Assembly (NCBI RefSeq): GCF_029784155.1
Contig: NC_073692.1
Location: 277,055,913-277,119,912, forward strand
Source of the DNA: Uranotaenia lowii
Taxonomy: Eukaryota > Arthropoda > Insecta > Diptera > Culicidae
Length of the DNA stretch: 64,000 bases
Direction: 5' to 3'
Within the stretch, counting starts at the first letter, position 1. Every line of letters begins with the position of its first letter. The notes below the pieces were generated by a model that ran no database searches, was not told where the DNA came from, and saw nothing but the letters and a program-made list of their open reading frames with translations. Shown here piece by piece: positions 47,463-58,521 of this stretch. The position numbers were made by a program, and so were the translations under genes.

Positions 47463-48550
47463 TTAGTTGCATACATTTTGGCGTTTACGATTCGAGATTC
47501 GAACAGTTATCCAATTCAAAATTTTAAATGGTGCGACCGCTACAGTATCCCAACAGTCCTCGAGAGGGGCTTTGTCAAGCTCGCCCTCTACCGGCAGCGC
47601 TGCTTCGAGGGATTTCGCGTAATCTGCCGCGACCTCATGTTGCTTCAGCCGTGCGATATTTAACCGAGATGGGCGTCGGTTTCGTATGTTGTTCACAACG
47701 GAGATTTTTGTGTGCATCTTCACCATCACCAGATGATAGTGGTCTGACTCGATGTAGGCGCTTCGTCATGATCTGACGTCAATGATGTCCAAGAAGTGCC
47801 GACTGTCTATCAAGACGTGGTTGATCTGTGGTTACATTTGGTACGGTGATCTCCTAGTGTACTTGTGTGGGAGGCGGTTCTGGAAAAAGATGATACGTAC
47901 GACGATTCGTTTGGAGGCGGCGAAATCTATGAGTCTCAGGCCGTTTTCGTTTGTCAATTCCCCGATGACGATCTTGATATCATGTTTTGGGCAGCAGTCG
48001 TATTCACGTTCCAGCTGCACGTAGAATTCATATTTGTCGTTACTGGTACTTCCGAAGCACTGGTACTTCCGTGCACAGCCTTCAACGTTGATGATGCTGA
48101 TGTTGAAGAATCAGCCCTTTATTCTCAACCGGCACATTCGTGGATTGATCAGCCACCACCCGATCACGCGCTTTTGCATCTTTCCCATCACTATAAAAGC
48201 TGTTCCGAGCTCGTGTGTGTTGCCGCAGCTCTGGTAGATGACACGACTAAATGGGTACGTTCGTACCTTGGACCCATTCCAGCATATCTCCTGCAGCGCT
48301 ACGATGTCGAATTTGCGACTCTTCAATTCGTTGGAGAGCACGTGGGTACTGCCCAAAAAAATTTAGAGATCGGCAGTTCCATGTTCCAAGTTTCCAATCG
48401 CTAGTTCCTTTTCGTCGCATGGGTCTTTTCCGATTTCGATGCGAAATTTTTTCACCATCCTCGTTCGTTGCGTCGTCGTTCATAAACAACTGTATGGATA
48501 CAACGAACTCATACTAAAGTTTTTGGTTGTCCCCACCTATAGATAAACCA
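47463..48550 (-). pseudogene. LINE AP-endonuclease remnant (same group as 37237-38400)
   Basis: Minus strand from right: SDWKLGTWNCRSLN (start of the APE fold), KFDIVALQEICW (catalytic E), HELGTAFIVMGK, PKHDIKIVIGELTNENG, where the family has GDFNAK so the catalytic aspartate is lost, then LRLIDFAASKRIVV, HKYTRRSP and IRNRRPSRLNIARLKQHEV. Frames change several times, and the element stops near 47463 without its reverse transcriptase. Confidence 0.8.
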
Positions 48551-49215
48551 CTTAGACCTACGATCAGCTGATGTTCACGTTTGCTGCTCCTCTGATCACA
48601 AATCCCTTACCACCCGAATCTGCCTCCTAACCTACAACACTCAATAGCAATCTATCGTTAGGTGTGGTCGTAGGCTGCCACTGATGTAGAATCGATCAAG
48701 TCTGGATGAAGTTGTGGGCAATGGATGTGTGCTCTCCATTTCGGAGGCGAATTTGTATCCATATGTCGTGTAGATGTAATTGCTGGATAGTTGTTTGTAG
48801 AGCGGGACTTGTATTTTGACCAGTTGTATCACATTGTCGAATCACACAGTTAAGGTCTCCTCCAAATATTGTGTGCTCGGTTCTGTGACGGAAATAGTAT
48901 GCGACAGTACTATTAAAAAAGCGTTCTTTTTGGGCAAGGTGTATGGGGCATATATATTGCACAAAGTTGTATTTTGCACACGTAGAGCGACAAGTCGCCC
49001 ATCAAGACTTTTTTCTACATAGGAAAATTTGATACCTTGTTTTAGAGTTATTGCTCTCGACATTGCAAATGATGTTGAAGCCGGGCAGAGACAGTTGATC
49101 TTGAACTTCTTGTAGGAAATCAATATCCAAGTCCATCGTTCGTGAAAGAACGAAGTGCTTTGATTTTGGTTGGGTTGGTGATGTTGTTGATGTTAATGGT
49201 TGCAATATTACAGCT
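48551..49215 (-). pseudogene. Second LINE, endonuclease remnant with inversion breakpoint
   Basis: Minus strand 49215-48641: NITNPTKIKALRSF, VQDQLSLPGFNIICN, KQGIKFSYVEKSLDGRLVAL, IFGGDLNCVIRQCDTTGQN, RLDRFYISGSLRPHL. The next expected block (SADVHVCCSSDHKSLTTRIC) is instead on the PLUS strand at 48558-48620. Several frameshifts. It is a different family from 47463-48550; this is ORF2, following the ORF1 at 49265-50135. Confidence 0.75.
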
Positions 49216-49264
49216 GATTTGAGTCATCGTGATTAGCAGTCATCATTCGAAATAATCTCGTTGC

Positions 49265-50135
49265 CTACCGTTCTAGGCTTTTTGCTGGGAGGTTTTTGTC
49301 GGCGACTACGTGTACTTTTGGATCAGTCTCACTACCATCAGTTATACCGCTATTTGCAACCTGTGTGTGGCTCTTCTCCTTCAGCGGAGAAGAGAATGTC
49401 GGAAACGGCATTTCCCCCGTTCTGTTTTTCGTCAGTCTTTCGATAATGTTGTTTCCAGGCAACGTTGGGCCCGAAGTTTTTGTGGTGGTAGTTTGTTGAG
49501 CATCACTAGTGCTGGACACTATTGCGTAACATTCGCATACGATAGTATGCTGTGCTCGACAGCGAGTTTTTGCACCAATAGCTTTTTGATTTGTACACAC
49601 GGGATGCCGACATGTACAAATTCGTTGCAGTGTAAGCATGTTTGTCGTTGGCCTTTATAGCTTAAAGCTGTAGATTGGTCATCGATAACTACTACAGATG
49701 GGATATTTTCCGTCACAATAACCCGTGCTGAGCGTACTCTCGTCTTCACACCTCCTAGGAAAATTTTTTCGTTCCAATTAACGTCGCGAACTGATAGAAT
49801 CTCACCGTAGGTTCTCAGGAATTCGACGATAGTTTCGTTCGTCACGACCTCGGATAGATCGGAAAGCCGGAAGTGGAGGTGACCACTGTCCCATCCTTCA
49901 TGAAGATTCGCAGTTTGTATTTAAGTTTTGCCGTCCACATCCAGCTCGTGTTTGTTATCGTGTTCATCTACGATTTTTTGGGCGAGCTCGAGGTCAGTAT
50001 CTTTCACTCACATACATCACATACATACATATGTACATCGGTTGCAGTTGAAGCACATTTTTCCGCGTTAGCTCGAGTTGCTTTCCGATGAAATTATGAA
50101 TTTCTTTATAAGTCGGTGCTTTTAGAATGTTTGAA
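49265..50135 (-). pseudogene. LINE ORF1 remnant with CCHC knuckle
   Basis: Minus strand: KAPTYKEIHNFIGKQLELTR, a microsatellite-like ATGTATGTGATGTATG interruption, IVDEHDNKHELDVDGKTYKL, NETIVEFLRTYGEILSVRD (RRM-like fold by wording), then CLHCNEFVHVGIPC, which fits the CX2CX4HX4C nucleic-acid-binding knuckle, and KKLLVQKL. A Thr/Ser/Pro-rich tail follows. Frameshifts are present. ORF1 of this type binds the LINE RNA. The upstream region to about 50330 may be its start but is not clear. Confidence 0.75.
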
Positions 50136-50499
50136 TAATCGATGAGAAATGTGTTTTCGCGTCGTCGCATTCCGGCATCTAAATACGCGAACGAAAGCTA
50201 CGTCGCGACACTTGATCCGAAATTGGTTTATAGTAAAAACGGTATTGAATATAGCCCGACAAAACTTTCAAACTGTTCACTGGCAAAACACTTCTGAACG
50301 ACTCAAAAGTAGAACGCTCACTGCAATATGAAAAAATAAATCAAATAAAAAAATGAGAAAATCTGAAGCATAGAGTGTCTTTTTCTCATGTAAAATGTAA
50401 GTTAAGTGTTTCGTGTTAAAACAACCATTTATAGAATAAAAGATAATTTCAAAAAAAGCCTACATATCGTAACTTCAAAATTTCGGTCAGTATACTACT

Positions 50500-50925
50500 C
50501 TCTTGTTATTCGGACGCTTTATAATCGGACAAGCTTGGTAATCGGACGTTTTTGGGAGCTGATTCCAAGGCCCGTTTTACTACATAATCAAAAATCAAGT
50601 TTTCAAAAAATATTTTTCTCATGGCTCTCTTGTCCACTGGTCAATTGTTTTTCTGTGCCCGGCTTTGAAATCAAGCAATATTGATGTTTTTATATATTTT
50701 TATCGAATGTTCGATGCTCCTAAAACTCATTCGATTCAATTATTCTCACTATTTATAACTCAACCTTCAATTATATATCAATAACTGCGACAAAAAATAG
50801 TGTTTTGAGTCAAATTTTTTTACCAAAATAATGTTTCTATCCAGGAATTTTTGGTAATCGGACGTTTTCGGTAGTCGACCGCACCCTTCGGTCCCAAAAG
50901 CGTCAGATTAACGAGCAAGTATTGT
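50500..50925. mobile_element. MITE with TAATCGGACG words
   Basis: The left side CTTGTTATTCGGACGCTTT is the near-inverse of the right side (..AAAAGCGTCAGATTAACGAGCAAG). TAATCGGACG(T) repeats lie at 50519, 50541 and 50854. Ends approximate. Confidence 0.6.
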
Positions 50926-51524
50926 ATATGTGAAATTGTTTAAAAATTCTCATCTTACATAAAAAATCTATATTGACGCGTTAACTTGTGAAAATTTAAA
51001 AAAGTTTTGTGGGTCGTGTTTTGCAATTGAAAATTTCTTGGAAAATTTGAGAAACACTTTCGTTACGAAATTTTGCTAAGTGAGATTTTTCTCTCAACTA
51101 GGCAATGATTACACAAATCGCCTCACGAGGATTGCTCAATGCTGACATGGGGAAAAAGAAGTTTGCTTGCTTGATTGCTCAAAAAGAGCAAGAATGCTAG
51201 ATAATAGTACAATAGTAGAGATACTCTATCAAAAAGATGGGTCGAATCTAGCCACTTACTGATGATGTACACCTGAGCGCTTATGCAGGTTTGGAAATTA
51301 AGTGCATCAAATTCGTAAAATGTTGAAAGTCCAGTAGAAAGACAGATGAAATTTGATATGAAGTGACATTTGAGACGATCATGGGAAAATTGGTTGCTTT
51401 TTCTGGTCTCGAGAAAGCCAGTTGTGGCAATTTGTTGTACTCACCTTTTATGATGTCAAACATGGTCCCACAGAAGCATTCATGTGAGATTTTATTCGAG
51501 CATTTGATGAGTATTTTTTCTTTC
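50926..51524. other. No gene seen
   Basis: AT-rich spacer. It ends at the ATTCTCAC target of the next hAT. Confidence 0.4.
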
Positions 51525-51658
51525 ATTCTCACTAGGGTGGTCGGATTTACCGGTTTTTTTTTCAAATCCGGTATTTCGGTATTTGTAATTTATGAAACCG
51601 ATAAAACCGGTAAAACCGGTATTTTTCAAAGTATATCGAATTCATGAAAAGGTTTCGT

Positions 51659-51866
51659 GGGCTTGTGATATAGCTCAGTTGGCAAGTCTGTTGTCTCCTG
51701 AGCCGATGTCCGCGAGTTCGAGCCCAAGAGTAAATATCGAGCACAGTTGTACCGGATAAGTTTTTCAATAACGATCCGCCAACCGTAACGTTGATAAAGT
51801 CGTGAATGCCATAAAGATGGTAAAACGACTATAATCGAAACAAAAAAAAAAAAAACAAAAAAAAAA
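51659..51866 (+). mobile_element. tRNA-derived SINE with 13 bp duplication
   Basis: GGGCTTGTGATATAGCTCAG (A-box TAGCTCAGTTGG) and GAGTTCGAGCCC (B-box), a body as at 19263, and a poly(A) of about 25. GAAAAGGTTTCGT lies at 51646-51658 and 51867-51879. A clean tail and perfect duplication mark it as the youngest insertion here. Confidence 0.92.
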
Positions 51867-52000
51867 GAAAAGGTTTCGTCTAATTGCAGTAGTAATGGCA
51901 TAAAATGCTCAGAATTTATAACACAATAGATTTAGCAACATTTCCAATGGAAAAAGATGGTATTGTGCCTTTAAATTGACCCTTTGTCATAAATCTATCA

Positions 52001-52275
52001 TCATCCTCATGGTTATCATAATATCTCGCGTGAGTTTTCATTACGTCGTATGAAACAAAATGTAAACAAACAGTTTTATTACGAAAAATTACTAAAACGG
52101 ACATAAACTAGTGGCAATTTCTTTTCATTTAGAATCATTATTGCCTGGACAACATATTCTATATATGAGATACTATTTTCAAGTTGTTTTGATAAGTTTT
52201 GCAGCAGTTTTCTGTGAATTCTTAAGATCATACGACGTAATGAATGCTCACGCGAGATATTTATCATCATGGATT
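52001..52275. mobile_element. Foldback MITE, about 50 bp arms
   Basis: Left arm 52001-52052 (AATATCTCGCGTGAG, CATTACGTCGTATGA) is the inverse of 52228-52275. It lies inside the TACCGG hAT. Outer limits not exact. Confidence 0.7.
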
Positions 52276-53406
52276 TATTATTATAATTTCGCAGTAAGGT
52301 GGCGGAAATTCTAGAAGTTTCATATTATTTTCAACGAATTTTCGTCTCACACTCTGTAAAACAGTATCCATATTTAAGAACAGATTTCACAAATTTAGTT
52401 AAACTTTATATGGTCTTTCATGAAAATGATATGAAATTGGATAAACAATAAGATTTTTCGTTAAAACAATGGCTTAACTGACTAACCTAATAAACAAAAC
52501 TCAAAACACTGTCACAAAGTTTTTGATTGACTCATAGAATTACATATTATTATTATCATAAATACGGATTTTTTCCTCGCAACCTAGGTCGTGATGGCAT
52601 TAAGTTTGCCTTCCAAAAAATAAAACGAACAAAAAGAAAGAAAAATCTTTTGAAAACCAGTCAAAATTCAGCAAAAAATATAGTTGTTTGGATCTGATCC
52701 ATACGCTTTTTGTTGCTATAATACTGTTGATAATTTATAAACTTTGTTACTGCTTTGCCTGGAAAAAGGAAATGCTTCAACGGTGTTAAAAATAAAAACA
52801 ACAGAGTTCCATCAATTACCTTGAAAATATTGATAAAAAAATTTTATACAAATACAATACACTCAGTTTTTAATATTTTTGGTTTTAAATTTCAAGTTTG
52901 TGAAAGCCCGGCACCACCTAAAACGGTTTTGATAAACTTGGCCTGTTTATAGATGAAACATTTTTGCAAATTTTACAAAATTCCAGCTTATCAATGAAAA
53001 CTTCAGTGATTATTGTGAAGCAATCTTAAATTTCTTGTTGCTGTATCTTTTTTTCAGTCATTGTACATTTGTACAGTCTTTAAATGCTGTGGAGCGCTAG
53101 TTCGATAGCTGAACTGAAATGTGTAAAGATTCATGAAAAGGGCTTTAATTAAAAAAAAGTTATATTGACAAGTTTTAGTTATAATCAAGTTTCTCATAAA
53201 CCTTGCAGAAAGATTTATTGAGCTGGGATTTTGAAGCTGATTGAACAAAATTTGGGTTTTTGTACTCATAAACATTTGGTAAAAAAATTACCGGAAATTC
53301 CGGTTTTTTACCGTCTCAAAAGTCGGTATTCCGGTATTGAGAAAACGGACGGTTTTACCGGTTTTACCGGTTTCGGTAAAACCGGTTAGACCACCCTAAT
53401 TCTCAC

Positions 53407-55211
53407 ACATTGGATTTCTCTGGACATTAGGTGATTTTGTGTTTTTATCATACATTTCATAGCTAAAAATCTTATAACTATCTACATAATGTTGACGAGC
53501 TTAAGTTCGAAAACTACTTTGGAAAAATATTTTTGATATCGTGAAAATATATCTGCAATGTAGACTTCATACTGCGCACTTTACTAAGATATTAATAGCA
53601 AGAGCAGTGAATCGAAGCCGAACACAATTAGTCACTCTGCTGAAATGCTTCAATTAGCTAAAAGTGGCTCCTGTCCAGCTAAACAAACGAATAGATTTGC
53701 ACAGCCCACAATCAGCAGCCAGTCAAAAGAATGTTTACCCAAGAATCCCAGCAGAGTGAAATGTGCGGCTGTAGTTTTTACGATTGCTCTCGGTAAACGA
53801 GTGTGTTTACCCAACATCTTCAAGCACCATTGACTCACATTCATTCCTTCATCGCAGCAAAGGCAGCGAGAGCTTTTCCTCGCACTTTTCTGCATTGGGA
53901 GGTTATGGTGCCATATATGTAGCTACTTACAGCACAGCCGACCAATGGAACTGTGTAGCAATTCCATGTTTGAAGCGCCATGAATATCCGTCCTGGCCAG
54001 AACGTAACAAAAAGGCAAGATGCATCTACCTATGCTTTGCGCTTCGTTACCCACCGGATGTGAGTACACACATACGCAAGCAACGCAACGGCAAAAAGTG
54101 CTCAATTACTACACCGAAAGTACCAACATAGGTAGTACTACTTCGACGTCCAGTTTCCTGGAAGGGTCGTCCGGTGCAGCAACTGAGACTGGACTTCTTT
54201 CAATTTATTGCTGCTGCTGCTGCTACTGGAAGGTTATAACCCGAAACCCGTTTGCCCAAGTGCCGGTTAGTTTATTTTGAACAAATTGTGTTTACCCACC
54301 ATTCACAATCCAAGAACGAGAGGCGTGCATCGATCGTATCAGGGCTCATTTCATCACCGCGCATTTGCCCAGCCGGAAGAAAATACTTAGCCCGGTTTTG
54401 TGGCGAAATTGAACGGTTTGAGAATAATGAGGATGATATGGACTGGTTTCCAGTGATCTAATAACAGTTTTAAGGAGATTTAGAAAGTAAGTTTGTGGAT
54501 GTCAATAGTCATAACTTCTTATTTCAACTTGTGTGGATTTTTGTTTTCTTAAACGTTTACTTGAAAGGAAAAAATCACTCCTCTTTTGTGTTGATAATGT
54601 TTAGAGGGAAGTATGAGGTCAAGAGATTAAGGCAATTTATGTTTAGTTTAATTCGATAAAATATCAGAGGGAAAAGTACGTAAGCCGTAATATTTACTAC
54701 AAACTGTATTTGAACAATAATATTCGATTAACTCATCCCCGCTTGAAATTATCCCCTGAAATCGAATTTCGTTCAAAATCAATCGATTAGAGTTCAAGCA
54801 GCAGGCATAATTTCTTGTTATCGTGTTACAATCGTAAACCTTACGCTTGTTGGATGCTGGATAATCATTCCGATCGACCGGCCACTTTGGTGTCGCTGCG
54901 AAGTTATGCAAATTGCTGGTCATAAAATAATCATTAAATTATCATATTTATTATCGATGCCTTGGATCGAAGTCCCATTTTATCCGCCGAAGGGTGACGA
55001 TTATTGCTGCGTGGCAAGCAATTTCGAAGCCAGGATGGGTCCAATCGATGATAGCAAACGCCTCGGTTGGATGGAGCTGTTATCAGTTGTTCCTCTAGTG
55101 GCTTTCTCCAAAACCAACTTAGATGATAGTCTTATGGGAGGAATATTTGACATTTTAGTTAAAGTTAAGCCTATGAATGAGTACGAAAAAATGTGCTCTT
55201 CAGAACATTAA
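53407..55211. other. Single-copy-looking stretch, no recognised gene
   Basis: GC-richer between 53620 and 54420. A plus frame (53784-54131, 115 codons) ends near a donor-like GATGTGAGTAC at 54059. TGTTTACCCA occurs at 53730, 53809 and 54290, and GGTAAAC..GTTTACC is inverted at 53793-53812. (CTG)5 is near 54213. A second plus frame, 54906-55211 (101 codons), includes MPWIEVPFYPPKGDDYCC. None has a domain I can name. Confidence 0.3.
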
Positions 55212-57051
55212 GCAAAAACCGTTAAATAGAATATTCGGCTCACCGAATAATTGAGCAGAGTATTCAGCCGAAAAGGCCAAATATTGATTCATAGAATTTA
55301 TACAATAACAGACTTGTCATTTTTCTTTTAAAATTATTTTGGATATTTTATAAAAAAAAGCTACACAATCATCAACAACTCATGGTTTCAGTAAAACATC
55401 TTAGGTGTATCCGTGTATATTTCACTGTAGATCGTACAGGAGAATTTATCGCTTTATACTTTGATTATCCAGGTTTGCGAATAAATCCAATATAGAGTTT
55501 GAGTTAAGTGGAATCTGGCTGGGATGCTCTAATATGGTTTGAAAATTTTCAGATTTTGTCGGCGGTCATTCAGATTATATGCTAAATAAAAAAAAATTCA
55601 ATATTTTTAGATATTGTGTTCAAAGACCAATTTAAAAATTTTCAACGTAAATATAAATTTTAAGAAGAGAAATCACCTTGAATTTATGATTTTCAATCCG
55701 TCTTTCATTTCAACTTTTTTTTTCTTTGATTCAATGAAAACTGAATATTTCAAGTAAAAATCTTTTTTTTTTGGGTCGTACCCCTTGGTGTTCCTTTTTT
55801 TCCTCCTGTGTGTTTTAGAATGAGGCCTGAATTATGTACAGATTCATTTTTCTTTATTTATTTTTTTTAAAACCCGTCCGGAATTGCCCGACCGTGTGGA
55901 TACGTATGGGTAGAAAGTACAATATGCTTACGGTTAATGTTATTGTCAATTGCATGAATTTTTAGACTATTGAGAGAATCTGATTTGACAGATAACAATT
56001 CCGCACTCACTAACACCATCACATTCTTTATATAAACTATCATGTAATAAAAGTTGACAAGGGACTATATGAAAAAAGGACCAACATCAGAGTTCAGTTA
56101 CTTCAAATTATTTCTACCAAAAAATCAACTTTCATACGCACCGTTGCCGTCTTTAACAAACTGCGCAGATTGCACCTGTTTAGACCCCCGTGCAAATAAT
56201 TTGCGCGCAGTAAAATCTGCTCACAGACCTATACATAGACAATGACACATATCGATATTCTTTACATCTTTGGATAAAATTGAATTAAAAACAATTGCGA
56301 CTGGTGTGTCAGTAAAAATTGTCAGGGAATCCATAATTTTTGGCTAATTTTGCAATCTGTTTTCTGTTCGTTTCTTTTCATTTGTTGATCGGTAAGTTTT
56401 CGTTATTAAACTCCTTGGTTTGCATTTCATAATAATTTTCGCCAAAACAATAACGATTATGCCGTTTAGAAATGTGATTCGAAAATCACAAGCGAGCAAC
56501 GGCTGATTTGAAAAACTGACACAGATTGTCTATGTGTGCGTCAGTGCGAAAATATTTCTGCGTGGAAATTATTTGCACAGGAGTCTAAATAGGTGCAATT
56601 TCCGCAATATTATTTGATTTAAAAAAGTTTTTTGAAGATATCTGGCTGACATTAGATATCAAATAAGCAATTTAAAATTGCTTGGCGCCTGTTTCGATTT
56701 TTTTTCCAGAGTTGACAGGAACCCAATCTCTTTGGTGATAAATGCAATAGAAGCGACTAGTCATCTGATGTCCTTTCAGTTATTGGTGACATTTAAAAAA
56801 CAGAGAGACTTGAAAAAGATCTTGTAATACATCATCTGGTAATATCATTTGGTTGAACATAATCGACTCAAAAACATGAGGGGCATGAAAATGGAAGAAA
56901 TAGAAGAAAATTAAAATTATTGTTTTTTTTTCATTGAGAACTCAATAGAATATTCGGCCCAATATTCGACAGAATATTCGTTTGGACGGATAGTTGAAAA
57001 GGTATTCGGTATTCGGCTGATGTCCAAATGCCATTATTCGGTACATCTCTA
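55212..57051 (-). mobile_element. hAT-type MITE (TAGAGATGTACCGAAT), copy 3, truncated and interrupted
   Basis: Inverse orientation: the right edge GGTACATCTCTA at 57051 is its 5' end; the other terminus is missing beyond AAAACCGTTAA (about 55214). Interior words (GACCGTGTGGATACG, TGGTGATAAATGC) match copies 1 and 2. It is more diverged than these and contains the foldback element at 56162-56606. Confidence 0.8.
56162..56606. mobile_element. Foldback MITE with about 95 bp arms
   Basis: TGCGCAGATTGCACCTGTTT at 56162 pairs with the inverse end ..AGGTGCAATTTCCGCA at 56606. Arms extend to about 56250 and from 56514, with ATAGACAATG / CATTGTCTAT at their inner limits. About 445 bp. Duplication unclear. 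Confidence 0.75.
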
Positions 57052-57767
57052 GTTGCAACTACTTGTTGCAATTACAGTTGCATCTCCTTCGTTCTGTAAA
57101 CGTTGTGATGTTTATGTGATTTATCAAATAGCCATATTTCATAAAAATTTAACCTTCTATGATCGTCTTCAAGGCTGATAAAATACCATTCGTTTGGATA
57201 AGCTTAAAATAACATGAACTGTGTTAAGTTTCTTCCACTAATTCCTGGTTTGATTTGATGGCCCAGTAGAGATTGATTTAGGTAATCTTCGAAAGGATGG
57301 AAGTTTCTTCTGAGGCAATCAGTGATATCCTAAAAACTTTTACTTTAATGTATTCGCCAAACACATGAATTCAAATCAAATACATTTTTTAAGCAATGAA
57401 AATTTTGGAACATTTTTAATAAAACATCATGTTAGAAAATTAAATTTTACGGGTGACACATCCTAATAAAGCTGATACTAATCTACTTATTCTGAAATAA
57501 AACTTGATTCCCTTGTTTATGGAACCCCCAGCTGTGAGACGTGCTTACAGGCATTACTACTCAATTTCTCACGTCTCACTGCTACACCGCCTAGCAAAAG
57601 AGAGCCGAACTTTTAATGAAAACAAACGGCAATTCGCGATGACAGGTCCTAAATGTTTGACGTTTTGTAGTTAGAACAAATGTATGACCGTTTTCAAAAG
57701 CTTTCCAGAAGCTCCCTAACTAATCTAAACTCTTCTATGGAGGACATGGTGTCACTAGTGTTTGCTT
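57052..57767. other. No gene seen
   Basis: AT-rich. A small GC-richer island at 57530-57620 has no recognised feature. Confidence 0.4.
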
Positions 57768-58430
57768 AAGGGGGGAGTAGGGTCTAACACTTTCAAAAAA
57801 TCGTTTTTTTTTATTTTCTTATTGTGAAACATTTCAAGAATGTTGTGTCAAATTTTCAAGTCAATCGAAGCAAAACTGTACAAATTATAGGCCTTTATCT
57901 CCTCTTATCTAATACTGCTTCAAACGCGTTTTTCAACTTCGACGCGTTTTTCTCGAAAGCAGTGGAACATCGTCATTTGAAAACTACTTCACCGATTCTT
58001 TTCAAATTTGGAACATATTCTCTACATATAAAATACCAAACCCCGAGGTTTTTTTTTTACTTTGGGGAGATTTTACAGATAAAAAATGGGAGATTTTTTA
58101 GTAAAAAATTTTAGTTTTTACTTCAAACAGCCACAAAAATTTAATAAACAAATTTTTAAAGTTAAATAAAATCGTTGGGGTCCAGAAAAACATCTATTTA
58201 AAATATGCTGAGAGTACTCCACCGCAAATCCTGTTTTCTAAAAGACATTCTCGAAAGTGCTCCGTAACCGGCTCATTTTTCAATATTTTTCTACGAAAAA
58301 ATAACTAAATGTTCTTTTAACAATGCTTTGTATAATGCAAAAAATTTGAATACATTTGTTTGAACGATAGCTCTGAAAAAATTCATGAAAATGGTGTTTT
58401 TTTTACCCGTTAGACCCTACCTGCCCCCTT
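57768..58430. mobile_element. MITE (AAGGGGGAGTAGGGTCTAAC ends)
   Basis: Left TTAAGGGGGGAGTAGGGTC, right GACCCTACCTGCCCCCTTTA. Flanks suggest a TA or TTA target. Interior T-rich; no transposase. Confidence 0.75.
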
Positions 58431-58521
58431 TATAACTCCCGTAAAAGCATAAGTTTCGATCCAACCACCACAGCAAGTAGTCACGAATTTTATGCTCTGT
58501 TCGAAACGGAAAACTGAAATG

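Larger units (their letters stand above)
51533..53398. mobile_element. hAT-type element (TAGGGTGGTC ends, TACCGG words)
   Basis: TAGGGTGGTCGGATTTACCG at the left, inverse TAGGGTGGTCTAACCGG at the right. ATTCTCAC lies at 51525-51532 and 53399-53406. Both ends carry many AACCGGTAAAACCGG-type words. It contains a SINE, a foldback MITE and the dispersed repeat shared with 22075. No transposase. Confidence 0.9.

Noticed and set aside
51659..51735. tRNA gene
   Set aside because: SINE head: poly(A) tail and 13 bp duplication, with a sister copy at 19263.
54906..55211. 101-codon frame containing MPWIEVPFYPPKGDDYCC
   Set aside because: Somewhat protein-like, but single, unspliced, without domain or neighbours; kept only as a remark in the region entry.
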